Origin: Chytridium lagenaria | Taxonomy: Eukaryota; Chytridiomycota; Chytridiomycetes; Chytridiales; Chytridiaceae | Direction: 5' to 3' | DNA: 64,000 nucleotides | Assembly (NCBI GenBank): GCA_025449115.1 | Contig: JAHLKC010000160.1 | Location: 19,831 to 83,830 of the forward strand | Shown here: positions 31,783 through 44,777 of the stretch, piece by piece | How the letters are laid out: every line of letters starts with the position of its first letter | Position numbering within the stretch: position 1 is the first letter of the stretch | Position numbers and translations under genes: made by a program | The notes under the pieces: generated by a model | What the model saw: only the letters and a program-made list of their open reading frames with translations | Told to the model about the DNA's origin: nothing | Database searches by the model: none

Positions 31783-32687
31783 TTGGTTCTATATAATGAA
31801 TGAAAGATGATGAGAGTTACAAACTAAAATTCGGTGGTGGTTGTGGGAAGAAGGGATGCGGCAAAAACGCAAAAGTGACGGAATCTCCGACTCTGTAAAT
31901 TCATGTGGTTTCGAGGACGAATGTTTGAGGTTCCTTGATGCCGGCGCCCCGTTTGCACGCGATGTCATCCTTTTCCAGAAGAAAGTAACAGTGATCTGAT
32001 TTGCTGCATGCACGGATACAAGACCAGCGTTGTGTATGTGAATAGGCGCCGATTCCCAAGACAACGCCTATCCCATACGAATGCTTCACCCATGCCGTCG
32101 CCATCACATTCTGCCATTATCAACCCATCAACCCATCCATCCGTCCATCCTATCCCTTCTCATCCTAATCTATCCGTTCAAGCATCCCTCGCTCGCTCCG
32201 TTCCTTCCCTTGCTCCTGCGGGTCAGTCCTAACTCCTCCCTCACCTGGTGGGATGCAGTGAATTTCTTCAGAAGAATCAATCTCTGACGAATTACTTCAA
32301 AAAATCCAGAAGCCGCTCAAATGAAAATCGGATTTTGGGGGTGGAATGCTCCCATTGGCTGAATGTTGAAAAATTTAGACTTTTTTGACGACACTATGTT
32401 CCGGCTACATGGATGACCTTTGCACAACGGTAAGTCTGTAACATCCAGTCTCTCACTTGATCCAGCAGCTCGGGTCACTGGAGTATGTATGTTGGTAGTC
32501 AATGGTGCCTCAGTCTATGATGCTCACGTCTATTCACAATTTCACGCTCTGTTCACGCCTTTGAAAAAAAAAAAAGATAATTGTGGAATATCCTTTTTTA
32601 TATTACAAAAAAATAAAGCATCGGTCAGTGTCAAGCACGATAAAAGGTCAAACGGATTTAAGGATGTGTATTGATACAAAGTAATGA
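31783..32687. other. intergenic, calnexin promoter side and amine oxidase 3' flank
   Basis: No gene supported. A (CCAT/CCAA)-type simple repeat lies near 32118-32150 and an A run at 32562-32575. Confidence 0.4.
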
Positions 32688-34716
32688 CTACGACTGAAGA
32701 CCAAAATCTCGTGCTGCTTTCACTGCAGTTGACCATCCACTCATAAGAGCACCATGAACGGTTCCAAAATGGTGTCTGGAACAGTGCTCTCCAGCAAAAT
32801 AAAGCGCCTTTTGAGGTGTCTCGGTTTTGGCAGATGGGAACGGGAGAGGAGTAGACAGATCCACAATGTCTGATGGTGTAGAAACACCTACAGGAATATA
32901 CTATCCATTGTATAATCAGCATCAATATAGAAAGAAAAAAAATAACAATAAAAAAGAAACAAAATAACCTACAGTGCAGGCACCGCGAGAAAAGGGATCA
33001 ATATCCCATCTAGTCACGCGTACAGACACCAGATCCGAAATTGCTCCAAAACACTTTCTCAAAATTTCGACGAATAAGTCTCCAACTTCCCCATCTTCCA
33101 TTTGCTCTATCCGAAGAGCAGATCGCTGCGAAACATAAGCAACCAATACAGGCGGCCCCGGTATTCTCGCCTCCATAGCATTGTCCCCAATTTCTTCAGC
33201 ATGCATCCTTTCCATATTAACAAACCCAACCAACGCTGGCGCATCTTCCCCTTCGTCAAAGTCCATGCCTCGTTTTAACGGGGGTAAAAAGGCCCAAAAC
33301 CCGTCCAACTGGTCAGGCCAGAACGGTGATGCGAACTCAAGAATAACTTTATCAATCAAGCCGAACCCAAGGCGTTCCACAGCAGATTTATGTTTAGGTG
33401 AAGTTATGGACAGAGGGGGTTGTAGTAATGTTGTGTGATGATGCTTGAGAACGCCAAGAGGGATGGTGACTATGGCTGACCGGCAGCGATAGAGACCACG
33501 GTTGGTATAAAGCTTTACGGGATACGGATCTGTTGAGGGATCTTCAAGATTGTTAGTGATAAGAATAACGTATATAATTTGTACCTGTTGAGTAATCAAT
33601 CTTGGACACGATATGGTTCACACGCAGAATATTTTTGCCTTCTCCAATGATACCAGAAGCCGTTGCTCCGACCAATTCGGCCATTCCATCTGCAACGTAA
33701 AGATGGGGTCCCGAAAACCCACGACGATCATAATGTAAGAGGCCAATTGAATCTAAGTCGACAGCCTCGAGATTCTTGATGAAAACAACGATTCAGATTT
33801 AACAAAGATAAAAGTAGGATACCTCAATAATGTTGATGAGATCAATTAATATTCGACGTGATGTGTCGGTTTTGTTCAAGTCTTCACAGAATTCCTCCTC
33901 ATCCATAATCCAGTCTCGCACTGATATGTCCTTTCCAACAAGACCTCCTAGCGGTGCTTTTGCAGAGGGATCTTCAGGTAAACTTTCAGGCTCTTGTGTA
34001 AGCGCCCCAAGAGAAACGGGATGTGTTAATTCTGCATCCATGAAGTCCTCGTCTGACTTGGCATGCCCTTGCTCCATATCATCATTTCCTGCTGGCGATA
34101 ATGCATCATCCAAGGCACCTAGTCTCCGTCTTTCCCACCATGACTGCCGTCTCCGAAGTTTCCGACGCTTTGCTTTTGCATCTCTTGATGTTGTTGGCGA
34201 CAGTAGGGAAGATGGAGGCATCATCGAACTATCTCCGACTGAATCCAATTCGTCCGATGAACTTGCAGCCGCAAATATTAAACGCTCTCTTGCCGACCAT
34301 ACACTATCAACGAGATTGCGTGATGTTTCCTCAGGTAAAGGTCGATTCTTCTGGTCAAATATCATGACGTTTGAAAGGCCCTCCAGTCTTATCGGTACAT
34401 CGGCAAGAGGGTTTCTGTCCACACCACGAATCCAGCTGTTGACTAATTAGTAACAATTATCTTTGCGGGGACATCCCCACCTAGCTCCAAGGTCGATTGG
34501 GAATCCAAGTAGGTCATCTGTGTAAATACGGCCTCCTATTCTTCCTCTTGCTTCCAGCACAATCATGGAATTGCATCCCGCTCGCCTCAATGACTCGGCA
34601 GCCGCAAGCCCTGCAATGCCCGCACCAACAATGATGAAGTCTGCACTTGTGGGGATCGGCGAGAGGCGCTCTGACCCACTCATGCGCCTGGGTGTTCCTC
34701 CAGCACTGGAGGTCAT
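32688..34716 (-). CDS. flavin-containing amine oxidase (polyamine oxidase / LSD1-like)
   Basis: FAD-dependent oxidation of a polyamine or a methyl-lysine; substrate not determinable here. The N-terminal dinucleotide fold is clear: DFIIVGAGIAGLAAAESL and IVLEARGRIGGRIYTDD. FPIDLGA splices to SWIRGVDRNPLADV. A charged insertion of roughly 110 residues follows (DAKAKRRKLRRRQSWWERRR and an acidic stretch), then VRDWIMDEEEF, DRRGFSGPHLYVADGMAELV, AIVTIPLGVLKH, GFGLIDKVILEFASPFWP with the conserved Lys, RWDIDPFSRGACTVG, YIPVGVS and the C-terminal FAD motif LYFAGEHCSRHHFGTVHGAL. Five exons, all in frame. There is no SWIRM domain, so it is not a full-length LSD1. It is divergent from cysteinyl-tRNA synthetase with a 294-base shared upstream region. 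Confidence 0.9.
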
Positions 34717-35010
34717 GATGCCGATGGAGCGGATGGAGTTCTTGGGCTACCCAGCTAGTTGGACTTGTTTTGACTTTGATAGTAGCACCAAGAGCCTTTC
34801 TGAATGATTCAGAACTTTTCACGACGAAACTTGTGCAGACCATTGAACTTGCAATCCTCTCCTTTCCGCCAGATATCAGCGGCCACATCTTCTCAAAAGC
34901 ACTCATCGAGGCATCACAGCACCTCGTCGACATTCTTGCCTCATAGTCTCAGCTCGGATCCTTGTACAAGAACAAGAATTGCATTTCAACGTCGTTCATC
35001 GGAAGCCAAC
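34717..35010. promoter_or_regulatory. shared upstream region of divergent amine oxidase and CysRS genes
   Basis: 294 bases between two opposed start codons (34716 minus, 35011 plus). No TATA box is obvious; it must hold both promoters unless 5' exons extend into it. Confidence 0.55.
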
Positions 35011-38000
35011 ATGTCCAGCAATCCAGTTGTAGCTCAACCGGAATGGCTCAAACCTGCATCCAACTCGGACCGTGTGGTTTTGAAAGTCAACAATTCCATG
35101 ACACATTCAAAGGTGATAAGAGCTTTGCGGATGATCATGGATTTCTTTTGCTGACGAAACTTTAGACTGAATTCATCCCTGCGAATGGGAAAAACGTTAA
35201 ATGGTACACTTGCGGACCGACGGTTTATGATGCGTCACATCTTGGGCATGCAAGGTAGTCTGTAAGCGAAGGATGCTCTTGCTGATTTCTTTTAGAACGT
35301 ACATTTCCTTTGACGTCATGCGAAGGATCATGGAGGACTATTTCAATTACGATATTCTCTATGTGATGAACATTACTGATGTTGACGATAAGGTAACAGG
35401 AAACGTTTGGTCTTTTCAAGCCTTCTGAGTAATATTCACGATCTGACGGTTTTTTTACTTTTCTCTCGCTCATGTCAGATTATCATCTCAGCGCGCCAAA
35501 AGTACCTTTTCAACAAAAAAAAGGCATCAGCTTCCAAGCTTACTTCTGAGATTATTGCTGAACTAGAAGAGGCATGGGCTGACTTTGTGGAGTCCAAGCT
35601 AGGCACTTGGCTCCCCAAGGACGACGCAAACACGTCGGAATTTGCTTCAGTCTCACTTCGATTTACCGGGCTTGAGTCAATCGTGCGTGACGGAGGCGCA
35701 CCATCCGCCGTCGATGTTCCCAAGTTTGATATGTGGTTGAAGGCAGCGGTAAGCATATGTCTTCCTTGTTTTTAGATTTTAATCTACCAATGTCCTTTGC
35801 TTTTTGAATGACTAGAAACGATCACTTACCGCTATTACGCAAGCGCGGTTGGACCTTGCTTCCGGAACAGTTTCCAAGGAAGCAGTTGATAAACTGTATG
35901 ACGAAAATGCAGACACGTTCTCGGCGTTCCTCGACAAAAAATTAAAAGAGACCGTGACCGACCCTGCGATATTTAGAGAGTATGCGGCGTACTGGGAGAA
36001 CGAGTATTTCAAGGATATGGATGCTTTGAATGTAAACTAAGTTAAAAAGGGTAGCCGTTCCTGATGTAAATTATAGATTCGTCGCCCTGACGTTCTTACC
36101 CGAGTGAGCGAATACATCCCCGAGATTGTTACATATGTGGAGCAGATTATTAAGAATGGATATGCGTATGTACCCTATTTCCATTTTACTACCTCTTGGG
36201 TTTCGGTTATTGATATTCTCTTATTAAATTTTTCCAATACAGCTACGCGGCTGATGGAGACGTCTACTTTGATACCTTTAAGTTCGACCGTGACCCTAAC
36301 CACAGCTACGCCAAGCTCGAGCCCTGGTCTGCCTCTAACTTGAAATTACTGCAAGAAGGAGAAGGAGACCTTGCCGCAGCTGGAGGAATCAAGAGGAACA
36401 AGGCCGATTTCGCTCTTTGGAAAGCGTCAAAACCTGGAGAGCCTGCCTGGGATTCGCCATGGGGACCTGGAAGGCCTGGATGGCATATCGAGTGCTCCGC
36501 TATGTGCGGTGATATTCTTGGTGATCAACTTGACGTCCATGCGGGTGGGATTGATCTTGCTTTCCCTCATCACGATAACGAAATTGCACAGTCTGAGGTA
36601 TGCTATACTCGATATTTTATATTTTCTTGTTTTCGAAGCAGGCAAAACATGAGGGATTTGGTCACTCATAGCAAACTCGTTATGTTAAAGATATATATCT
36701 GCCTGTGATATTGATGAGGATGTGTGGCTGTATGGGCTTGTGTCTATTGTTTGATGGATTATTTGAGGAAGATTTTAGCTTCTGTTGAGGTTAGCAATGA
36801 AGCTGGTCTGGCCCTCGATCGTTATCAATCTGTTCTGACTTTGATATTGTGACATCGCCGCAGCGTCAAGGCTTTAAGCTTCCAGAAGTGATGGTCTTCT
36901 AAAAGTTTTTCATCAGCTGGTGGATCCGTGCCTTACGTAAAGGTCACTTTCCGAATCACGTTTTCTCTGACGAAATATGTAGCATACCTGCGATGACCTT
37001 TTCGTTCGTAAAACACTGAACATTTTACCTTTTTTTTTTGGTTGATTTATAACTGTTATATGCTGACTTCCATTAATTGTTTTTTTTCCTTTTCTCTCGT
37101 AAAGGCGCATTATAACTGCAAACAATGGGTTAACTACTTTCTTCATACCGGTCATCTTCATATTGAAGGACAGAAAATGTCAAAGAGCTTGAAAAACTTT
37201 TTAACCATTAGGGTGAGTGGATCGTTCCTTTGCAGTTATATTTTTGTTCGTTTTTTGTTCGTTTTATTCTATTTTTTTTTATTCTATTTTTTTTTTGCCT
37301 GCAAGTCAATGTAACATATTGCATATCGTTTGCCAGGAAACCCTTGAGAAATACTCTGCGACACAGCTCAGGATAATGTTCCTTCTGCACTCCTGGGATT
37401 CCGTCCTTGACTTTAAGGAATCATCTCTTCAAGAAGTCAGAGTTTTTGAATCCGCCGTCAATGTAAGTTTTAGCGACTCAGTAATTTTTACTGTGCTTTT
37501 CTAAATGTGTAAATATTTGCAGAATTTCATGACGAACGTAAAAGCGGTTATCCAGGAAACAAGAGCACTTCCCCTGACGAACAACTCAGGTCACGCTGTC
37601 AACGAATCCGAGAAAGACCTTTTCAAAAGTCTCCAGACAGCTCAAACCCAAGTCCACGCCGCGCTCTGCGATAACTTTGATACCTCATCCGCCATGACTG
37701 CACTACGTGATTTGATTGCATCAACCAACACATACCTTCGCAAGACTGAAAAGGCGTCACCGGAGCCGCTTTCGAAGATTGCTGGGTACATTTCCAAGAT
37801 GCTTAGAATTTTTGGGGTGTATGGGGACGCGAACCCTGAGTTTGGGGATATTGCTGTTGGGAAAAGCTCAGCCGGCGGAAGCGTTGAAGAAGTGGCTGGA
37901 CCTTATGTGCGTTTGCTTGCCGCTTTTCGTGATAAGGTCAGAGAACTGGCTAGAAGTAAAGCAGGTAGGCTTATATATCTGTTTCGTTAGTTATAGCCAC

Positions 38001-38518
38001 ATGATGATTGACCCTTTCAATGTTTCCAGACCCCCTGGAATATCTCAAGATTACAGATCAACTTCGTGACGAAGGGCTAGTGGATTTGAACGTCGCGCTT
38101 GACGACCGTGATGATGGACGCGCTCTCGTTAAGTTTGTGGACCGTGAGGTTATTCTCAAGCAGAGACAGGAGAAAAAGGAAGCACTCTTGAAAGCCCAAG
38201 CTGAGAAAGAAGCCAAGCGAAAGATTGAGGCCGAGAAGGAGGCCGAAAAAACTAGCTAAAGGAGCAACCCCTCCCAATCTTCTCTTTAAGGAAGGCGAAT
38301 CTGCTGGACTCTATTCAAAGTGGGATGAAAAGGTGCATATCTTCTATTTTATTCTTTTACTATAGCACTCTAATGTAATGTTCGTTTATCAGGGTATCCC
38401 GACTCATAAAGCGGACGGCGAGGAGATCAGCCGTAGCGGCCTCAAAAAGATGCAAAAACAGTACGAGGCTCAAGAAAAACTTCATGAGAAGTACCTCGCT
38501 TGGAAGGCGAAGCAGTAG
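35011..38518 (+). CDS. cysteinyl-tRNA synthetase, one C-terminal frameshift
   Basis: Charges tRNA-Cys in the cytosol (class I). About twelve exons. Signature order: [19 protein letters not shown] (Zn Cys and HIGH motif HLGH), [71 protein letters not shown] (Zn ligands), [12 protein letters not shown] (KMSKS) and [11 protein letters not shown]. The basic C-terminal helix ([20 protein letters not shown]) reaches an A6 run at 38246-38251. With five A the frame would continue through [20 protein letters not shown], interrupted by a short intron near 38333-38392, to the stop at 38518; with six it stops at 38258. The conserved tail argues for a one-base excess. No signal for mitochondrial import is seen. 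Confidence 0.93.
36598..37104 (+). other. unusually long (507-base) intron in CysRS
   Basis: Donor GTATGC after NEIAQSE, acceptor TCGTAAAG before AHYNCKQW, phase 0. Other introns of the gene are roughly 50-120 bases. The content is A/T-rich with no recognised element. Confidence 0.8.
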
Positions 38519-39157
38519 TCAAACAATAAATAGCTTTTCTGATGAGGTACGAGGGTGATTCTCATTCATCTTTTTCCAGGAAGGCCTGCGAATGGGGCTT
38601 GTCGAGGGCTTAAGAGATTTGAGAGCTTTGACGGCCCCATGAAGTTGCAGTGAACGCGATGACACTCAAAAAGGACAGTAATTGAACAAGATACTTAATT
38701 TTACTTTGTTTTTATTTTATTGTAAAGAAAAAAAGTATTGTTTTCGACAGTTCTCTTTTTTTCTTTTCTTTTCTTTTTTTTTTTTTCAGTACGAAAAAGG
38801 GGTGGGCGCAAACAAAGGGCCCTCGCGTGCGGTTGAAGCACGGGTAAATAGTATATAAAGAAGATAAAGGGTGAAGGAATGGAGAGACTTCTTTTATAGG
38901 CAAAAGGCAATCAATGGGGATGGTGAGAGGTGAAATAGCAATCGGAAAAGAAAAGAATAAAAAAAACAAAGAAAACACATTCACTGTGTACAGATTATGC
39001 TTTTTCAAAAGTTAAGGATTCTGATGTTTTTTGTTTTTTTTTAACAAATTTAAAGGGATATGGACGTGTAAAGAAAGCAAAGGAAATATAAAAAAAATTA
39101 AAGCGAGAGATTGAAAGACGGGCGAGTGTGAGGCTTCAGGTATACGTGTCAAACTGG
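38519..39157. other. convergent intergenic region
   Basis: Lies between the 3' ends of CysRS (plus) and PRPP synthetase (minus). Has pyrimidine-rich tracts (38755-38785). No gene supported. Confidence 0.5.
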
Positions 39158-40576
39158 CTATTCAGGAGCACGCTCAAAGAGCCAGGACACAGACTCTCCA
39201 TTGTGGGTACGGCGAATGGCTTCGGCAAAGGTGGCGGAGACGTCAATGGTGTCAATTTTGGGGCATAAAATCTTTTTGTCTTCATGGGGAATGGTGTTGG
39301 TCTGTAACAAAAAAAGTTATGCGTGAAAAGGTATGAGTACAAAAACATATTTATGGTTTTTGAATATATGTAACAAAAAAAGGAAAGAGAGCGGCAATTT
39401 ACTCACAACAATGACTTTGGTAAGCTGGGAGTTGTTGATGACGCTAATGGCCTTGCCAGAGAGGACTAGAAAAAAAACCATAAAAAATAATTTAGGGATT
39501 TATCAAGACTAAAACCTAATCGCCCGTAATAGACTTTTTTTGGCAACAAACTTTAAAGTACTTACCTCCGTGGGTCACGATGGCGTAAACCTGAGTCGCT
39601 CCGTTGTCGATAAGAGTTTTGGCCGCGAGTCCCAAAGTACCGCAGGTGTCGGCCATGTCGTCAACAAGGACACAAGCCCTTCCCTTGACATCTCCAACAA
39701 GAACCATGCGCGATACCTCGTTGGCCTTCTTCCTCTCCTTGTGAATAAGAGCAAAATCCACGTCCAACTTATCCGCAATGGCAGTAGCCCTGTGGCATTA
39801 TTGGCAACGTTTAGTAATGGAATTCAAGTTATGATAAATAAATGTCAAACCAACCTCTTGGCGCCACCAGCGTCAGGAGAAACAATAATAATCTCCTTCC
39901 AGTTCTCAATCTCGTCCTTGATGTACTTGAGCGTGCTGGGCTCGGCGTAAAGGTTATCGACGGGAATGTTAAAGAAACCCTGAATTTGCGAAGCGTGGAG
40001 GTCCATAGTGATCACGTGGTTGGCACCAGCGACAGTGAGCATGTTGGCGACGAGCTTGGCAGTGATGGGAGCCCTAGACTTGTCCTTCTTGTCAGCCCTA
40101 GCGTATGGGAAGCAAGGAATGACAGCCGTGATACGCCTTGCTGAAGCAGTCTTGCAAGCATTGATCATGATAAGAAGCTCCATAAGGTGGTCGTTGATCT
40201 CGCCGCAGCCGGACTGGATGATGAAGACATCTTCGTCACGCACTGTAACAAGGATGCAACGTTCAGCATTCACGCAAAGTGGAAGGGAAAGAATAGTGGG
40301 GCAAATTAGAGGAAGAAGCCCCACCAGATTCTCCAATGGTGACAGAGGTCTCCTGGTTAGAGTACTTGAGTACACGCATTTTGCCAGGTCCAAACCAAGA
40401 CGGCTGTTTTCAAGAAACAAACAATGTTCAGCACATGCGGTCCAGATATAGAGGGTAACAGTGGTCAAGGCAAACAGCCTCAAGTGAGCCAGTAAACTCC
40501 TAGTTTACCTTGCAACCCTCTTTGCAAACTCAATGTGCGAATTGCCAGCAAAGATCTTGATGGAATTCGTTGCCAT
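39158..40576 (-). CDS. PRS: ribose-phosphate pyrophosphokinase (PRPP synthetase), class I
   Basis: Makes phosphoribosyl pyrophosphate from ribose 5-phosphate and ATP for nucleotide, His and Trp synthesis. Exon 1 ([23 protein letters not shown] 40576) splices to RLGLDLAK and [18 protein letters not shown], then [40 protein letters not shown] (ATP loop), [20 protein letters not shown] (catalytic His), [13 protein letters not shown], then [19 protein letters not shown] and the PRPP-binding loop [13 protein letters not shown]. The C-terminus runs [34 protein letters not shown] and SWLFERAPE. Six exons, all in frame. The DMADTCGT loop is the eukaryotic/class I form. Confidence 0.95.
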
Positions 40577-41430
40577 CTTTGACTCCATTCAGGTTGCTCC
40601 TTTCCAACTGGTGATGCGTGCGAGAAGAGAGGATGAAGGGAACTGGCTGCTGTTGTGTGGATGCGCCTGGAAGGATGATAAAAAAAAAAAGGTTGTGGCC
40701 TGCACGTCTCAAAAAAAGATGAACAACTTGTCAGCTTCCAACCCCAAAGAAACTCACCCCCCAAAACAAGCTTTAAATTCAACCGTCAAGGTGAATGATC
40801 TCGTCCGGTCACCGAACGCTGCAGAAAGTTCGCTATGGAGGAGGGTGCGTGAGGTATAAGGCAAACTTTCCTGGCGTGCACCCCTTTACACGCAATCACT
40901 TTGCGGTTTTGGTCGCTTCGAGATATCGTGTAGTCTAGAACACAAGACCCCATAAAGATATGTCAATAACAGGTTCCTCACACTGTAGCAATACTCGATA
41001 TTACTGAAAAAGTAGCAGCAATCGCGTGTATTAAAAAATAGGAAACAAGAAAGGAATATGTGCCCATACAGAAAAATAAACAAGAATAATAACCAACAGA
41101 AAAAAAAAAGGGATTCCACTAATCGCCTTCGTATACACAAGAATAGAATGAACAAAAGCTCCGGCATGAGGCCCTCAACCCGAAGAAGCAAACACGAACA
41201 AGAAAAAAAAACAGATGAAGCCAATATCCCTCCCTATCCCCAACAGTATCAGTCGGTATATTCAAAAAACAATATCTGAAAGACGTAACAACAGGTCCAA
41301 AATCGAATATTTAAGAGGGACGGCGGCAAACAAAGAGTTCCTTTCGCCGTTCGCAAGTTCATCTCATCCAAGGAGCGACGAGAACAATCAAAAAAGCTCC
41401 GCTCTACATCTTGCAAAACCTTTACCCGCC
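40577..41430. other. intergenic, PRPP synthetase upstream and Sec61 gamma 3' flank
   Basis: No gene supported. A runs at 40679-40690 and 41101-41111. Confidence 0.4.
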
Positions 41431-42016
41431 TTAAACGCCGCCGCTGTGTGTCAAGGAGATTAGAGATAGAGAATAGAATTGTGTGTATGAGTAACAAGTG
41501 TTGAAAGCCGTGGAAAGAAACGAGGCAGAGCAACAGTCATAAGCAGAATTGTAACTTACACAATGATGTTGTTGATGGGAATGTGAATGAGCTTGACAAT
41601 GAAACCGATGAAGCCCATGAGGAGGAATCCGATGCCGACGGCACGGGAAATTTGAAGGAATTCTGAAGGTGATCAAATGGCGTTAAAATGCAGGACGTGG
41701 ATCAAGTGGGGTGTGAGAATTGGTATTAGTTATGATCGCTGCAATTCTATCCAAGAACCATTCCAACGTTTGAAAGATCAGTGTCAGCACCAAGTATAAA
41801 TAACACCGGTAAATGAAGCCCGTCCATCCACCCATACATCCCCTACACCAAAGACACACACACTAGGCCCTGGATGGCCTTCACCAGTTTCGAAAGAATC
41901 TCCACACTCGAATGCTCACCCCTCTTGTCAGGCTTTGTGCATCTGTTGATGAGCTTGATGGAGTCCTTGGCAAACTGCTTGGGACCCTCGATCAGCTCGG
42001 TGAAGTTATCCGACAT
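41431..42016 (-). CDS. SSS1: protein transport protein Sec61 subunit gamma
   Basis: Small tail-anchored subunit of the ER translocon. Three exons: [20 protein letters not shown] and [12 protein letters not shown] from ATG 42016; then [20 protein letters not shown] and [14 protein letters not shown] (the single membrane helix); and a short last exon giving VGGV and stop at 41431, with donor GTAAGT after NNII. About 70 residues, the usual size. The middle and last junctions keep frame. A stop directly after NNIIV would apply if the last intron were retained. Confidence 0.95.
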
Positions 42017-42620
42017 GGTTGTTACGACGAAGGTGAAGACGGAATTTTTCCTTAATATGTGGGATGTATATTTATTTTTTCAACTTGAGTAACAAGTTGG
42101 TGTGGGACTGGTTAAACCCGCGTGAAAAGCCTAACCATCTTCCGAGCACCATGCCGTTATCTTCATCATCATCATTTTTATCACCTCATCATGTTCTCGA
42201 TCATCAACAAACGCGGCTCTTTTTGAATTAAAAGAAATATCAACTTCTGCGCATATTTGCTAATTGCTTTGAAGTATTTCATGACAGTGGGCAGCTTAAC
42301 GATCCCAACTCTTATTTCGTTTGCATCAGCATTACGACCACAGTCATACCATGCCATACCAATAATTGTCAAGTAAATATTCGACAAAGCTCGTTCATCC
42401 ACCCGCAAGTACTCGCCGCACTAGCTCAGCTGACGCATAAATATATTGAGAAACGGATACAGGCGAGGCGTCAAAACTTGATTTTCTTTCCGACTTCACA
42501 CGCTCTTCTTCTTACAATAATTTTTCTATTTATTCTTTATAAAAATGACTGGACTTCATGTTCCTGTGTGCCTTTTGACAGATATACACATATATAATAT
42601 TTTCTATCGTTTATATCTTT
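42017..42620. other. intergenic, no feature seen
   Basis: Contains the Sec61 gamma upstream region. Nothing recognisable beyond it up to the start of the copia-derived sequence. Confidence 0.4.
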
Positions 42621-44777
42621 CTACCTGTGTTTTTACTGCACACTTATTTAAAGAAGTCTCAGCCATTTTGGGTCTCACCACTCTCTGCAGGTTTCAATAC
42701 TGCTGAGCCGTTGCATTGGTCCATGCAGGCTCAGTTGATGTTGATTGCTTGTGGACTGCTAAATTTTCTTACCACCACTCCTGATGTCACCAAACCCGAC
42801 GAACAAATTTGGATGCTCAGGCTTGTCTTCAACTCACTACCCATCTTCACTCAGACTATGCTGTGAAGGTCCATGGTTGGGTTGGCACATCTTGGCCTGC
42901 CACAAACAAACTCTGGGATGCCCTCCGCCTGGACTGCACGTCAACCACACACTGGTGGCCATCATCTCTTTAGTTACCCAGTTTTTCACACTTTGGGTAA
43001 TCGTTGCCAACAACACACCATCGGGGAATTCGGGGCCTTCCACAGTAAATCTTGTAAACTCAGGACTAACACAAATGTAGCCATTGCGATGGATCTTTTT
43101 TCTTGTGAGATTATTGGATAACCTCACCGAGAGGCATGAATGCATTGCTTCCATAGACGTCGTGCTATTTTCCTTATTTCCTTGTTCCTGTTCCATTCTT
43201 TATTTCCCTCTCGGGGTTTTTCATAGTTTCTCCCCATAGATACAAGAGAGGTTTTTATAGAAGGAAGGGCGGTTGACGTGGTATGCCAACTTATGACATG
43301 CTACCACGTTGTGTTGTGTTATTTGAATCCCCTTTATGTATTGTTTTATTATTGATAGAAAGTTGAATAGATTTACGTACACCTCTATAGTCCTGGATTA
43401 AGCCCTCTACACATTCAGGCAGCCCCTGGTGGGCTGTGCTATCATCTTTTCCCATTTATCCACTATCATGTGTTGAGTTGTACTAGCGGGTGCTCTGGTT
43501 AGCACACCGCTGAGGGAGACTGCGATGCGATCCAAGACATTGTCTAAGAAGGTATGAGCCATTGGAATACGCCTCACGGGCATGATTCTTTGAAGGTTTT
43601 GTCAGTATTACTACCTCTGTTCTATTCTGGATGGCTATGACAGCCTATCTAGTTGCCTGTGAATGGGAAAGCGGCATGAGCAGGGCCCTAGCTAGATGTG
43701 ATTGAGATAGAACATGTTAAAACGGCTTATTGCGGCGAATATGAGGCCTGGTACACTCCTTGGAGCGGGATGGAATCCCTTCTTGTAGACCCTTTCCCCT
43801 AGTCACTTTAGATCTAGTCTCTAGGCATTTCCCTTCCTTTTCCCTTTATTATTAGCAATTAGAACAAAAACCACAGCAACTTAAATCCCCGCTGTCACTA
43901 AAGGCAGAATAGGGCTTGACTCTTGATCTAGGAGTACTTCCTAAACTCTAGTCTCATCACCTATTATGTGGTTTTCTACCTCTGTATGCCAGGGCTTAGC
44001 AGAGGGGCCATAGAGAGAACTTCACATTGTGGATTAGGGTTGACTGGTTCCCGCCTATGCCTAGACCATGGCCCACAGTATCGCTCATTGTAAAACAGTA
44101 GTGTAGAAACCTCCATCCAGAGCGGGTGAAAGAGGCTGAGGCGAAAGGTGGTTTCAGCAGATGCGTTTGTTGCCTCCTCATTGCGCCTTCTACCGATTTT
44201 GCTGCTGTAGGCATCTGTAATTCTTTTGTTTCCTCTGGAAATAACAGGAAGGGCAGGCACTCCGATACTTTTAGCAATACTGGGCATATTAGAGACAAAT
44301 GTTTTAAAACAACTCTATGCACCAAGTGTGTAACAGCTTTGTTACGCTTATGCTGCTTCATCTTCTGCCACTACACTCCTCTCTGCCACCACCATATCTG
44401 CTTTGGCTAATTTAGTGTTCAATAGAACATCACATGGACTCTATCCTGTACCTTTCCACCCCTGTCATCGCTCCTGGTCTCCGGATGCCTCCTACACGCT
44501 GCCATTGTAACTTTCTCCATCATCTATGGAAACTGCTCATACCTTACGATGAGCCCTAACCCTTGCTTTCCATTCTCCCCACCAATCCGCCAACTTCCTT
44601 TTAGCAAATTTTGTCTGGAGCAAATCTGCCTCCCATTGTCTTTGGCATACTCGCCTGGGCCATGCTGGGCTATCACGCTATTGTAGCCCATTCACAAAGT
44701 TCTCTCATTTCTGTCCCTTGTTGCTCAGTCCCACCTGATATTCGTGATGCAATGCCTGCGCACTGCTAATTCCACTA
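42621..44777 (+). mobile_element. degenerate Ty1/copia-derived sequence (gag and LTR-like pieces)
   Basis: Around 42660-42840 the plus strand reads AEPLHWSMQAQLMLIACGLL, a gag-like stretch. An LTR-like segment near 43200-43420 (GGGTTTTTCATAGTTTCTCC, then GAGGTTTTTATAG) resembles sequence at 47320-47370. A decayed CCHC knuckle (FSNTGHIRDKCFK) lies at about 44267-44310. Frames are broken throughout. Borders are not resolved. Confidence 0.5.

Noticed and set aside
38240..38262. Programmed -1 frameshift at the A run in cysteinyl-tRNA synthetase
   Set aside because: The codon register is GAA AAA ACT and the needed shift is +1, so the classic A-AAA-AAC slippery arrangement does not apply.
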